Below are positions 7,311-16,158 of a stretch of DNA of 64,000 bases, in pieces. The stretch spans positions 1 through 64,000 of the forward strand of contig NZ_JASFDV010000019.1 of assembly GCF_030766825.1 (NCBI RefSeq), given 5' to 3'. The position numbers and the translations under genes are program-made. Below the pieces are notes generated by a model. It was given only the letters and a program-made list of their open reading frames with translations, was not told where the DNA came from and ran no database searches. How positions within the stretch are numbered: position 1 is the stretch's first letter; every line of letters begins with the position of its first letter. The stretch comes from Nocardiopsis sp. CC223A. GTDB taxonomy: Bacteria; Actinomycetota; Actinomycetes; Streptosporangiales; Streptosporangiaceae.

Positions 7311-9677
7311 TCAGTGCTGGTCCAGGAGGCGGGCGCAGCGGATCAGACCCAGATGCGAGTACGCCTGCGGGTGGTTGCCCAACGCCCGCTCGCTCACCGG
7401 ATCGAACTCCTCCGGCAACAGACCGGTCGGACCCGCGCAGTCCACCAGATGCGCGAACAGCTCCTCCGCCTCCGCCCGCCGCCCGGTCGCCAGATAGGCC
7501 TCGATCAACCACGCCGTGCACAGATGGAAGCCGCCCTCACCACCCGGCAGACCGTCGTCGCGGTGGTACCGGTACACCGTCGGCCCGCTGCGCAACTCGG
7601 CCTCGATCGCGGTCACCGTCGCCTGGAACCGCGCATCGGACGGATCGATCAGCCCCGACAGGCCGATGTGCAGCGAGGCCGCGTCCAGATCGGTGCCGTC
7701 GTAGGCGGTGGTGAACGCCTGCACCTCGGCGTTCCACCCCCGCTCCACGACCTCGGCGGCGATCCGGGCCCGCAACGGCCCCCACGCGGGATCGGGGGCA
7801 CGCCCGTACGCGGCGGCCAGGGTCAGGGCCCGGTCCAGGGTGAGCCAGCACATCACCTTGGAGTAGACCCGGTGGCGGGGCTCGTCGCGTTCCTCCCAGA
7901 TGCCGTGGTCGGGCTCGTGCCAGCGCCGGGCCACGGCGTGGGCCATCTCCCGGACCAGGTCCCAGTCGCGGTCGGCCAGGCGGCCGCGCGCCCGGGCCAG
8001 GTGGGCGATGAGCTCCACGACCGGCCCGAACACGTCGAGCTGGACCTGGTGGTCGGCGAGGTTGCCGACCCGCACCGGGCGGGACCCGGCGTACCCGGAC
8101 AGGGACTCCACGACCTCCTCGGGGCCCAGGTCGGTGCCGCGCAGCGAGTACAGGGGCTTGAGGAGTTCGGGGCCGGGCAGGGCGGCCACCACGCGATGCA
8201 CCCAGTCCAGGAACGCCTCGGCCTCGGCGGTGGAGCCCAGGTCGACCAGGGCCTGCACGGTCAGGGCGCCGTCGCGCAGCCAGCAGTACCGGTAGTCCCA
8301 GTTGCGGATGCCGCCGATCTCCTCGGGCAGGGAGGTGGTGGCGGCGGCCATCACACCGCCGGTGGGGGTGCACAGCCCGCGCAGGGTCAGCGCGGAGCGG
8401 GCCACCAGCCGCCGCTCGGTCTCGGGCAGGGCCAGAGCGTTGAGCCAGTCGGCCCACTCGGCCTCGCCGGTGCGGCGCCGTTCGGCCTCGGGGCGCTCGG
8501 CCCCGGCCAGGGAGTCGGTGCCGCAGCGCAGCTCCAGCACCACGGGGTGTTCGGAGGTGGGCTGCACGGTGGCGTAGGCGATGTCGTCGACGCCGTCGTG
8601 GTCGATGCGCCAGGACACCCCGGGCGCGTGCAGGGCGAGGGGGAACGCGGCGCCCTCCACGATCAGCCCGTCGTCCTTGGCGGTGATGCGCACCGGGGCG
8701 CGGCCGAAGTCGGGGCGGGGGGCGAACTCCACCACGGCCGGGGTGGTGCCGGTGATGACCCGGACCAGGTCGGTGCGGCCCGGGGCGGTGTCGGCGGCCA
8801 GGTAGTCGATGACCTCCAGCCGGGAGAACCGGGTGCGCACCGTCATGGTGCCCGGCTCGTAGCGCTGGCCCAGGGGCAGGCCCCGGTGGGCGGGGGCGAT
8901 CGCGAACACCCCCGCCGAGCGGCCGCCCAGCAGCTCGGCGAACAGGGCCGGGGAGTCGGGTTCGGGGTGGCACAGCCACAGCAGGCGGGCGTCGGGGCCC
9001 ACCAGGGCCACCGAGGCCCGGTCGGACAGCAGCGACATGCGCTCGATCGGGGTGGGGCGCTCGCCGAACACCCAGGAGCGGCGTTCGGCGGCCAGCAGCG
9101 CCAGCAGGTGGGCGGCGGCCGGGGTGTCGGCGACCCGGTGGGCGGCCACCGAGGGCGCGTCCGCGTCCCCGACCCGGATGCCGGCGTCGGCGCCGGACAG
9201 GTGCAGGAACACCGGTTCCTCGCCGTCGCCGCCGCCCATGTACAGCACGGCGGTGGCGTCGGTCCGGTCGCGCAGGACCTCCAGGGCCTCGGCCTTGCCG
9301 TGCGCGGAGGGGTCCGCGGCCAGGTCGGTGTCGAACTCGGTGCCGTGCGCGCCGACCAGGCGGACCTCGCCGGGCAGGCGGGACAGGGCGGCCAGGTCGC
9401 GCAGGGGGCGGGCGGAGATGACCGCGCACACGGTGCCGGGGAGTTCGGCCAGCTCGCGCAGGGCGCGGACGGCTTCGGGCAGGGGGCGGCGGTCGGGGCG
9501 GTGGTCGGTGTCCAGGGGGGCCAGGGCGCCGTCGTAGTCGCAGGCGACCAGCAGCCGGGGGGTACGGGCCAGCGCCGACACCCGACGGCGCACATCGATG
9601 GACAAGGGGTCGGGGGTCGCTCCGGTGGGCTCTTCCGGCATGCCCGGGGTCGCGTTCACCGTCTGGGTGAGCGTCAC
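7311..9677 (-). CDS. HAD phosphatase (trehalose-phosphatase-like)-GH15 glucoamylase/trehalase fusion
   Basis: This 788-aa two-domain protein has an N-terminal HAD domain (about 25-195) resembling trehalose-6-phosphate phosphatase, with nucleophile motif DYDGALAP, then RPLRDL, GAHGTE and a degenerate GDGEE motif. The usual cap domain between GAHGTE and the conserved Lys block is reduced to about 15 residues. The rest is a GH15 hydrolase: the N-terminal beta-sandwich starts at PIERMSLLSD (about 220), the (alpha/alpha)6 barrel includes RNWDYRYCWLRD, and the two catalytic glutamates lie at about 595 (GIWEERDEP) and 756 (LLPEEFDP). Trehalose or alpha-glucan breakdown is likely; phosphatase activity is doubtful. 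The GTG at 9677 has GGAGGAGG just upstream; longer forms lack a site. Confidence 0.88.
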   Translation of the reverse strand: MTLTQTVNATPGMPEEPTGATPDPLSIDVRRRVSALARTPRLLVACDYDGALAPLDTDHRPDRRPLPEAVRALRELAELPGTVCAVISARPLRDLAALSRLPGEVRLVGAHGTEFDTDLAADPSAHGKAEALEVLRDRTDATAVLYMGGGDGEEPVFLHLSGADAGIRVGDADAPSVAAHRVADTPAAAHLLALLAAERRSWVFGERPTPIERMSLLSDRASVALVGPDARLLWLCHPEPDSPALFAELLGGRSAGVFAIAPAHRGLPLGQRYEPGTMTVRTRFSRLEVIDYLAADTAPGRTDLVRVITGTTPAVVEFAPRPDFGRAPVRITAKDDGLIVEGAAFPLALHAPGVSWRIDHDGVDDIAYATVQPTSEHPVVLELRCGTDSLAGAERPEAERRRTGEAEWADWLNALALPETERRLVARSALTLRGLCTPTGGVMAAATTSLPEEIGGIRNWDYRYCWLRDGALTVQALVDLGSTAEAEAFLDWVHRVVAALPGPELLKPLYSLRGTDLGPEEVVESLSGYAGSRPVRVGNLADHQVQLDVFGPVVELIAHLARARGRLADRDWDLVREMAHAVARRWHEPDHGIWEERDEPRHRVYSKVMCWLTLDRALTLAAAYGRAPDPAWGPLRARIAAEVVERGWNAEVQAFTTAYDGTDLDAASLHIGLSGLIDPSDARFQATVTAIEAELRSGPTVYRYHRDDGLPGGEGGFHLCTAWLIEAYLATGRRAEAEELFAHLVDCAGPTGLLPEEFDPVSERALGNHPQAYSHLGLIRCARLLDQH

Positions 9678-10286
9678 TGTGCCTCCTCCGCTGGTCCACG
9701 CAACGACCTGGGAAAAATGGGTGATCTGTAGGACTCCGCACGCATACGCCGGGTTCACACGGAACTGGTGTGGAAAACGTAGAACCCGGGGCTTGTGGCG
9801 CGGGTGGGGCTTCAGGGGACTTGAAACAGATCTCAGGAACTTTTAACGCGGATGTGGATGAAAGGGATCGCGCGCAGCGTCAAGATCCGGTCCTCCGGAA
9901 GTCAACGCGAGACTACCTGCGGTCTGTTGCCCCTGAGGCCCGTGATGGACGTGATGCAGATCACTCTGAGAATGTTTCGGGTGGATGGCGAGGGTGTGTC
10001 CGGGATGGAGGGAAGTCGCCGGGTGCTGCAAATGTGGAGAAAGATCGCAAAGCCGACATGACCGGGACTCGCCCTCTTCTCGGCGGAGTGGGCGATGTGC
10101 CGTGTGCCACCGGCCGATCGGGATTTTTCAGCAGCGTCGACCCGCGGGAACGGTGGGGGCCGGGCCCCGTCACCGCCGGACCGCGCGTGCGGACCAACGG
10201 GACTCGGGAGGTCGGTGGACCGTGGCAGGGGACGCCGGGGCGGTTCCCAGAAATGGAAGCCGTCCTGCCGGCGATGGTGTCCCGCC
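9678..10286. other. Intergenic region upstream of the GH15 fusion
   Basis: There is no supportable gene here. The base composition is clearly less GC-rich than in coding DNA, particularly between 9700 and 9880. The GH15 promoter must be within it, but I see no clear -35/-10 pair. The open frames that cross it lack ribosome binding sites and codon bias. Confidence 0.4.
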
Positions 10287-10475
10287 GAGTGGTGTAACTT
10301 TTCCGGCCCTGTGCTCACGGATGAGTGCCGCCTGCGCACGCCGGGCCGGTGCCCCGCCGCCCTCGGCGGCTCTGCCATCCCGGTCAGCGGGCCGCCGTTA
10401 CCCGGTGGCCGCTCGGTGCCAGCCAACTATCACGATGACCTGAAAGAACGCACCCGCGCGAAAGTTACACCACTC
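10287..10475. mobile_element. MITE-like element with 15-bp perfect terminal inverted repeats
   Basis: GAGTGGTGTAACTTT at 10287-10301 recurs inverted at 10461-10475, bounding 189 bp without any coding capacity. The repeat resembles the GTGTAA-type ends of IS256-family elements of actinobacteria, as I remember them. No transposase fragment and no clear target duplication is visible, so it would be a non-autonomous, possibly old, insertion. The remaining 10476-10709 contains nothing I recognise apart from the HEAT-gene leader. Confidence 0.5.
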
Positions 10476-10709
10476 CAGGGGACTTGACCCTGCCGGCCCA
10501 CGCACCTGCGGGCCGGTGGTCGGGCACCGCCGCCGAAGACGGCCGGGGATCGGCCCGCCCGGGAGGCGGTACGGGTTCCGGGCGGGGACGGCGGCCGCGT
10601 CACCGCGTCCGTGTGAACGGCGCAGCGCGCCCGGGCGTCCTCACCGGGAGCGGGGCCATCGCCCGCATCGAGGGGTGAACCCCTTCTACTGGAACGAAGA
10701 AGAACGAAT

Positions 10710-12716
10710 ATGACCGAGGCCCGACACATCCCCGGGTTGGACGGCTTGGACGAGGTGCCGTGGGACGGCCTGGAGGACGTCTACGGCAGTGCCGAAAGCG
10801 TGCCGGACCTGTTGGCCACCGCCTTCACCGGCGACGAGCGCGAAGCCCACCGGGCGCTCCTCGACCTGGACACGAACGTCTACCACCAGGGCGGTCAGAT
10901 CTGCTCGGCGGCGCCCGCGCTGCTGCCGTTCCTGCTGCGACTGGCGGCCGCGGCCGACCGGCCCGTGGCGGTGCGCTCCCACGCACTGGAACTGGTGGCG
11001 CAGTTGGGGTCGAGCGGGTGGTGTGCGCGGCCGCGCTTCGTGGATCCCGGCTGGCCGTCCGCCTGGCAGGCCGTGCTCCCGGAGGTCGTCGCCCTTCTGG
11101 ACGATGCCGAGGCCTCGGTGCGCGCCTCGGCCGCGGCGGTGCTGTCCTGGGCGGTGGCCCTGGCCGACGAGATGCTCCCCGTGCTCCGGCGCCGCTGGGA
11201 GACCGAGCCCGATGAGGTGACCCGGTTGAGTCTGGTGGAGGCCGCCGCCGCCCTCACGGACCGGCATCCGGAGGCGAAGGCGCGGGTCGCGTTCGGCCAG
11301 GGCGACGTGCGGTGGCTGCTGGACCTGCGCGACCGGGGCGATGTGGACACGCGGATGACCATCGGCTTCCGCAGCCCGCTGCTCCTGCCGGACGACCCCG
11401 CGGGCCTGGCCGTGGCCGCGGTCGACGGTGACGTGCCCCGGCCGCCGTGGCTGCGTTCGATGTACGGCGATCACATCGATGACGAGCGTGCGCTGACCGG
11501 AGCGCTGGGACACCGCGTCGCCGGCGCCCTGGCGGACCGCCCCGACGCCCGCGCGGATCTGGCCCGCCGGTTGCTGGGATCCCGACGGGCCGGGGCCCGG
11601 GTGGGCGCGGTGGAACTCATCGCCGGGCTGGTCGGTGAGTTCCGGGGCGCCGAGGAGGAATGGGCCGACACCCTCGGGCCGCTGTTGGCGGAGCCCTGGT
11701 CGAGGCGGCGGACGCGGGCGGCCCAGATCCTCTCGGTGGCCGGGGAGGCCGCGGCGCCGTGGGCGGACGCCCTGGCCGAGCGCGCCGCCCGGGTGGAGGA
11801 CACCGCGGAGCGCCGCCTGCCCGGCAAGGAGCGGGCGGCCGCGCTGTTCGCGCTGGCCCGGCTCCGCGATCCGCGGGTGGTCCCGCTGCTGCTGAAGCGC
11901 GCCGACCAACCGTGCTTCGGGCTCTCCGACACGCGGAGCTACGGCGCCGGGTGGCTCTTCTCCCCGGCGCTGCCCGATGTGCTGGGCCTGCTCGCGGCCG
12001 AGGCCGAGCCGTTCCTGCCCGCGTTGACCGAACTGCTGCGCGGGCCGAAGGACGGCATGCTCTCCGCCCTGGCCACGGCCAAGGAATGGGGCCCGGCGGC
12101 GGCTCCGCTCGCGGAGGAGGTGGCCGCCCTGCTGGAGGAATCGGACCACCCCTCTCGGGAGTCGGCGGTGCTCGCCGAGATGGGTCCTGCGGCGGCCCGG
12201 CACGCCCCGCTGGTGCGGCGGTTCGCGGGACCCGAGAGCGACGGCTCGGCCGCGTTGGCGTTCTGGCGCCTCACCGGGGATGCGGAAGGCGCCCTGGAAC
12301 TGCTGGAGGAGGTCGGCCCCCGACGGTGGACCCCGTTCTGGACCCTGTTGGCCGAGGTCGGGCCGGCCGCCGCGGGCCACATCGACGCGGTGCGCGGGGA
12401 ATCGGAGAAGGGGAACCCTCCGGCCGTCCTGGCGTACTGGCGGCTGACAGGGGACGCGGACGCGGCCCTGTCGGCCCTCCTCGACGGCGGGTACGCACCG
12501 CTGGGCGGCGGGGCGCACTCGTGGACCGGACCGGCGGCGGTCCGGGTGACGGAGGAGATGGGCGCGGCGGCCGCGCCCGCACTGCCGAGGCTGCGGGAGC
12601 TGCGGGCCGACCCCCGGCGGCCGGGTGCGAACACGTCCGGCTGGCGCGACGTGGTCCGGGACCGGGAACTGCTGGCGCTGCTCGACAGGGCGATCGCGCG
12701 GATCGGAACAGGGTGA
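10710..12716 (+). CDS. HEAT-repeat protein
   Basis: This 668-aa protein is composed of tandem helical pairs. It starts with the block LDEVPWDGLEDVYGSAESVPDLL, typical of actinobacterial HEAT-repeat proteins, followed by a conserved HQGGQICSAAPALLPFLL region. HEAT-like units with A-A-A and L-L periodicity continue through nearly the whole chain. Such solenoids bind proteins or nucleic acid; no catalytic motif is seen. The ATG at 10710 has only a weak GAAGAAG upstream. It is monocistronic, ending before a double hairpin. Function is unknown; homologues often lie near toxin or immunity genes, but no such neighbour is seen here. Confidence 0.8.
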   Translation: MTEARHIPGLDGLDEVPWDGLEDVYGSAESVPDLLATAFTGDEREAHRALLDLDTNVYHQGGQICSAAPALLPFLLRLAAAADRPVAVRSHALELVAQLGSSGWCARPRFVDPGWPSAWQAVLPEVVALLDDAEASVRASAAAVLSWAVALADEMLPVLRRRWETEPDEVTRLSLVEAAAALTDRHPEAKARVAFGQGDVRWLLDLRDRGDVDTRMTIGFRSPLLLPDDPAGLAVAAVDGDVPRPPWLRSMYGDHIDDERALTGALGHRVAGALADRPDARADLARRLLGSRRAGARVGAVELIAGLVGEFRGAEEEWADTLGPLLAEPWSRRRTRAAQILSVAGEAAAPWADALAERAARVEDTAERRLPGKERAAALFALARLRDPRVVPLLLKRADQPCFGLSDTRSYGAGWLFSPALPDVLGLLAAEAEPFLPALTELLRGPKDGMLSALATAKEWGPAAAPLAEEVAALLEESDHPSRESAVLAEMGPAAARHAPLVRRFAGPESDGSAALAFWRLTGDAEGALELLEEVGPRRWTPFWTLLAEVGPAAAGHIDAVRGESEKGNPPAVLAYWRLTGDADAALSALLDGGYAPLGGGAHSWTGPAAVRVTEEMGAAAAPALPRLRELRADPRRPGANTSGWRDVVRDRELLALLDRAIARIGTG

Positions 12717-12860
12717 CACCGAACCGTTGAAAGGGTCTGCCGTGGGGGCGGGGAAGCGGTTCGGCGGGGGCGGGACCGATTGATCGGACCTGCCCTGCTC
12801 GAACCACGCTATCGCTGCCTCGCGTTGGGAGGGGGTGAGCGAGCTGTTCGCTTTCATGGG

Positions 12861-12913
12861 ACTGCTCCCTGGTCGATGGAACTGGATTTCCAGTCCAACT
12901 TCCAGGGAGCAGT
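12861..12913. terminator. Nested double hairpin between convergent genes
   Basis: The outer 12-bp perfect stem ACTGCTCCCTGG (12861-12872) pairs with 12902-12913, and an inner 6-bp hairpin ACTGGA/TCCAGT (12881-12894) sits inside it. It lies between the HEAT gene and the converging methyltransferase gene. A bidirectional terminator is the simplest reading. Confidence 0.5.
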
Positions 12914-12935
12914 TCACGAGGACGGGCCCCGGAGG

Positions 12936-13637
12936 TCACGGGGTCTTGTCGGGCTTGCGCAGGTGGTGCACGAACGCGGGCGGGATGTTGGCGATCACCC
13001 TGTCGGACCGGACGCCGTACCGGTCGATCCAGTCCTGCACCACCCAGCTGGTGCGCGCCTGGCGCAGGTAGTCCTCGCGCCGGGCGATGACCGCCTTCAC
13101 CTCCTTCGTGTACAGGTAGCCGTAGAAGGACAGGTGACCGCCCGGGCGCAGCACCTCGAAGTAGTACTCCAGGATCTCCCGGACGGAGTCGGCGGTGAAG
13201 TTCGCGAACGGCAGCCCCGACAGGATCACGTCGTAGGTGCGGTCGGTGCCCATGTCGCCGACCAGCTTGGCGTGCACCTGCGCCTGCGGGGCGATCGGCG
13301 ACAGCGCCGGGTCGGTCTCCAGCAGGTGTTCGAGGTGGGCGGCGAACTCGGGGTTGGCCTCCACCAGGTCGGCGGTGTCCCCCGGGCGCATGGCGGCGGC
13401 GATCCCGCGGGTGATCGCCCCCGTCCCCGCACCCACCTCCATGATCCGCAGCGGCTCGTCGGGTACCGGGCGGACACGGACGTGTTCGGCCATCGCACGG
13501 GCCAGCGCGGGGCTGCTGGGCAGGATGGAGCCGGTGGCATGGAACGTCCGCAGCGCCTGGGTGAAGAACAGCCTGGTGTCACGCAGGCGCTCGTCGAGGG
13601 CGGCGAGGGGTCCGGCGGTGCTCTTTGTCTCGGACAT
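12936..13637 (-). CDS. Class I SAM methyltransferase, phospholipid N-methyltransferase/KsgA-like
   Basis: The 233-aa cytoplasmic enzyme has the PmtA-like N-terminal signature (FHATGSILPSSPALARAM, about 32-49), the SAM motif I IMEVGAGTGAITRG (about 66-79), an acidic motif II (LVEAN) and the post-motif DVILSGLPFANF (about 137-148), which resembles the N/D-P-P-Y region of rRNA-adenine and phospholipid methyltransferases. A phosphatidylethanolamine N-methyltransferase role is plausible, but the acceptor is not proved. A TAGCGT -10 lies 6 nt before the ATG, with no ribosome site, suggesting a leaderless mRNA. Confidence 0.75.
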   Translation of the reverse strand: MSETKSTAGPLAALDERLRDTRLFFTQALRTFHATGSILPSSPALARAMAEHVRVRPVPDEPLRIMEVGAGTGAITRGIAAAMRPGDTADLVEANPEFAAHLEHLLETDPALSPIAPQAQVHAKLVGDMGTDRTYDVILSGLPFANFTADSVREILEYYFEVLRPGGHLSFYGYLYTKEVKAVIARREDYLRQARTSWVVQDWIDRYGVRSDRVIANIPPAFVHHLRKPDKTP

Positions 13638-13778
13638 ATCCGAACGCTAACCCCTGGCGGCCCCCGATGGGAGGCACCGGTGATTCCGCGCCGTGAATTG
13701 CCGGTGTGGACCATCCCACGGCCCGCCCGGGAACCCCGGCCCCTCCCCCGCGCGGACCGTGGTGGCTAGGCTGGCCCC

Positions 13779-14606
13779 ATGAGCGAAGCGGACGAGGGCA
13801 CCGGCACCGGACACCCGCGTACCGCGCTGGTCACCGGCGCCTCCTCCGGTATCGGCGAGGAGTACGCGCGCCGCCTGGCCCAGCGCGGCTACGGCCTGGT
13901 GCTGGTGGCCCGGCGCAGGGAACTGCTGGAGTCGCTGGCCGAGGAGATCCGCGACCTCTACGGCACCTCCGTCGAGGTCCTCCCCGCCGACCTCGGCTCG
14001 CGTGCCGGGGTGGACGCGGTCATCGGGCGCCTCACCGCCGACGGCACCGGGGAGCACCCCGCCGTCGACCTGCTCGTCAACAACGCCGGGCGCGGCGACG
14101 GCGGCGTGTTCACCGAGCAGGAGCCCGCCGACATCGACGCCATGCTCGACCTCAACGTGCGGGCCGTCCTGCAACTGACCCGGGCCGTGCTGCCGGTGCA
14201 GATCGCCCGCCGCGAGGCCGGGGAGAAGGCGAGGCTCGGCGTCGTCACCGTGTCCTCACTGGCCGGGGAACCCGCCGTGAACCCCGGCGGTTCGGTGTAC
14301 GGGGCGGGCAAGAAGTTCCTCACCCTGTGGAGCGAGAGCGTGTCCGCCGAGGTGCGGGGCAGGGGCGTGTCCGTCACCGTGGTGCTGCCCGGGTTCGTGC
14401 GCACCGACATGACCCGGGGCGTGCAGGAGAAGGGGCTGCCCGAGTTCGCGTTCGTGCCCAAGGAGCACATCGTCCGCGACTCGCTGCGGGCCTGGGCCGC
14501 CGGGCGCTCCCACGTGGTCCCCGGCGCCCAGTACAAGACCGCCGACGGTCTGCTCAAGGTCCTGCCGCGCTCCCTGGTGCGGCTGGTGGCCCGCCGCATG
14601 GTGTGA
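13779..14606 (+). CDS. Short-chain dehydrogenase/reductase
   Basis: This is a 275-aa classical SDR oxidoreductase. The Rossmann glycine motif TGASSGIG is at about 19-26, NNAG at about 97-100, catalytic Ser in VSSLAG (about 165) and the catalytic Tyr-Lys in YGAGK (about 178-182), followed by PGFVRTDM. The substrate is unknown; the short-form ketoacyl-reductase/DltE-like subgroup fits. The C-terminus has basic and hydrophobic residues (PRSLVRLVARRMV) that could touch the membrane. A TAGGCT -10 lies 7 nt before the ATG without a ribosome binding site, so the transcript is probably leaderless. Confidence 0.88.
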   Translation: MSEADEGTGTGHPRTALVTGASSGIGEEYARRLAQRGYGLVLVARRRELLESLAEEIRDLYGTSVEVLPADLGSRAGVDAVIGRLTADGTGEHPAVDLLVNNAGRGDGGVFTEQEPADIDAMLDLNVRAVLQLTRAVLPVQIARREAGEKARLGVVTVSSLAGEPAVNPGGSVYGAGKKFLTLWSESVSAEVRGRGVSVTVVLPGFVRTDMTRGVQEKGLPEFAFVPKEHIVRDSLRAWAAGRSHVVPGAQYKTADGLLKVLPRSLVRLVARRMV

Positions 14607-14708
14607 CGTACTCCGTGACCGCATGGTGAGACGTCCGACCCCGCGTGCCGCGGATGGTCACCGCACCGCCTAGGCTTGTCAGTGCACTGTCGGTCGAGGA
14701 AAGACACC

Positions 14709-14972
14709 ATGAAGACCTTCGAAGAGCTGTTCGCCGAGCTGTCCGAGAAGGCGCGCACCCGACCCGAGGGGTCCGGGACCGTCGCCCAGCTCGACGCCGG
14801 CGTCCATGCCATCGGCAAGAAGGTCGTCGAGGAGGCCGCCGAGGTCTGGATGGCCGCCGAGTACGAATCGGACGAGCAGGCCGCCGAAGAGATCTCGCAG
14901 CTCCTCTACCACCTCCAGGTCCTGATGCTGGCCCGCGGCCTGCGGCTGGAAGACGTCTACAAGCATCTGTAG
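14709..14972 (+). CDS. hisE: Phosphoribosyl-ATP pyrophosphohydrolase
   Basis: The 87-aa HisE catalyses the second step of histidine synthesis, hydrolysing PR-ATP to PR-AMP and pyrophosphate. The MazG-like four-helix fold is evident with the metal-binding E-E-A-x-E block ([14 protein letters not shown], about 38-51) and the later D/E cluster ([16 protein letters not shown]). A TAGGCT -10 lies at about 14671 and GAGGAAAG precedes the ATG. hisG follows after 77 bp, so the two likely form one transcript, as in other actinobacteria. Confidence 0.95.
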   Translation: MKTFEELFAELSEKARTRPEGSGTVAQLDAGVHAIGKKVVEEAAEVWMAAEYESDEQAAEEISQLLYHLQVLMLARGLRLEDVYKHL

Positions 14973-15049
14973 GTCGGCGCGCCCCGACCACGGCGCGTAC
15001 GGCCAATAGACGTCTTGGACCACGCAGAGCCGACACGAAAGCCAGACAC

Positions 15050-15904
15050 ATGCCCGACATGCTGAGAATCGCCGTGCCCAACAAGGGCCAGCTGTCCGAG
15101 CCCGCCGTCGAGATGCTGCGCGAGGCCGGCTACCGGCAGCGCAAGAGCAGCCGCGACCTGGTGATGGTCGATCCCGACAACGAGACCGAGTTCTTCTTCC
15201 TGCGCCCCAAGGACATCGCCGTGTACGTCGGCGAGGGCATCCTCCAGGCCGGGATCACCGGCCGCGACATGCTGCTGGACTCCGGGGCCCCCGTGGACGA
15301 GGTGCTGCCGCTGGGGTTCGGCGGTTCCACGTTCCGGTTCGCCGCGCCCAACGGCGCGAACATGAGCGTCGCCGACCTCGACGGCAAGCGCATCGCCACG
15401 TCGTTCGACGGGCTGCTCCGCTCCTACCTGGAGAAGGAGGGCGTCGACGCGCGCGTCATCCACCTGGACGGGGCGGTGGAGAGCTCCGTCCAGCTGGGGG
15501 TGGCCGACGCCGTCGCCGACGTGGTGTCGACCGGCACCACGCTGCGCCAGGCCGGGCTGGAGACGTTCGGGGAGCCGATCCTGGTGTCGGAGGCGGTGGT
15601 GATCCGCCCCGTGAACGCCGAGCCCGACGCCAAGTTCGACACCCTGCTGCGGCGGCTGCGCGGTGTCCTGGTCGCCCGCGACTACGTGATGATGGACTAC
15701 GACGTGCACGCCGAACGCCTGGAGGCGGCGGTGGCGCTGACCCCCGGCATGGAGGGCCCGACGGTGTCCCCCCTGCACCGGGAGGGCTGGGTGGCGGTGC
15801 GGTCGATGGTGCCGCGCCGGGACGCCCAGCGGATCATGGACGACCTGTGGCAGCTGGGCGCCCGGGCGATCCTGGTGACGGACATCTACGCCTGCCGCCT
15901 GTAG
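15050..15904 (+). CDS. hisG: ATP phosphoribosyltransferase (long form)
   Basis: The 284-aa HisG makes PR-ATP from ATP and PRPP, the first and feedback-controlled step of histidine synthesis. The start [12 protein letters not shown], the E..FFLRPKDI block, the PRPP-binding region [15 protein letters not shown] (about 163-177) and a C-terminal ~75-residue ACT-like regulatory domain are visible, so this is the long form that is inhibited by histidine without HisZ. An alternative start is the ATG three codons downstream. It terminates before a strong hairpin. Confidence 0.96.
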   Translation: MPDMLRIAVPNKGQLSEPAVEMLREAGYRQRKSSRDLVMVDPDNETEFFFLRPKDIAVYVGEGILQAGITGRDMLLDSGAPVDEVLPLGFGGSTFRFAAPNGANMSVADLDGKRIATSFDGLLRSYLEKEGVDARVIHLDGAVESSVQLGVADAVADVVSTGTTLRQAGLETFGEPILVSEAVVIRPVNAEPDAKFDTLLRRLRGVLVARDYVMMDYDVHAERLEAAVALTPGMEGPTVSPLHREGWVAVRSMVPRRDAQRIMDDLWQLGARAILVTDIYACRL

Positions 15905-16044
15905 GGCGAATTCCGCGGATGAGGTATCCGATCGCGCGGTGGGCGGTCGCGCCCGCGGCCTGCCGGGTGCGTTCCGCGGATGGTGTGTCCGCTCGGGTGC
16001 CGGGTGGCGGTCACGGAACACGCCTTGGGGCGACGGATGACCGA

Positions 16045-16070
16045 GGGGCTCGCGGGGAACCGCGAGCCCC
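16045..16070. terminator. Perfect 11-bp hairpin between hisG and the GH5 gene
   Basis: GGGGCTCGCGG (16045-16055) pairs perfectly with 16060-16070 around a GGAA loop, followed by TTCGT. The flanking genes converge here, so it can end both transcripts. Confidence 0.8.
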
Positions 16071-16158
16071 TTCGTGCGTCCGGCCGTGAGTCCCGGTTCC
16101 GGGTCGGGTCGGGTTTTCGGCCGTCCGCCACCGGGCCGACCGGTGCGAGCGGTGCGGC

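Noticed and set aside
9770..10297. Open frame in the gene-poor region before the MITE-like element
   Set aside because: No ribosome site, no GC codon bias, no similarity that I recognise; it also ends inside the inverted repeat.
15911..15991. Two similar TTCCGCGGATG-type segments after hisG
   Set aside because: The similarity is short and imperfect, and a single pair in GC-rich DNA is not convincing as a regulatory or mobile repeat.
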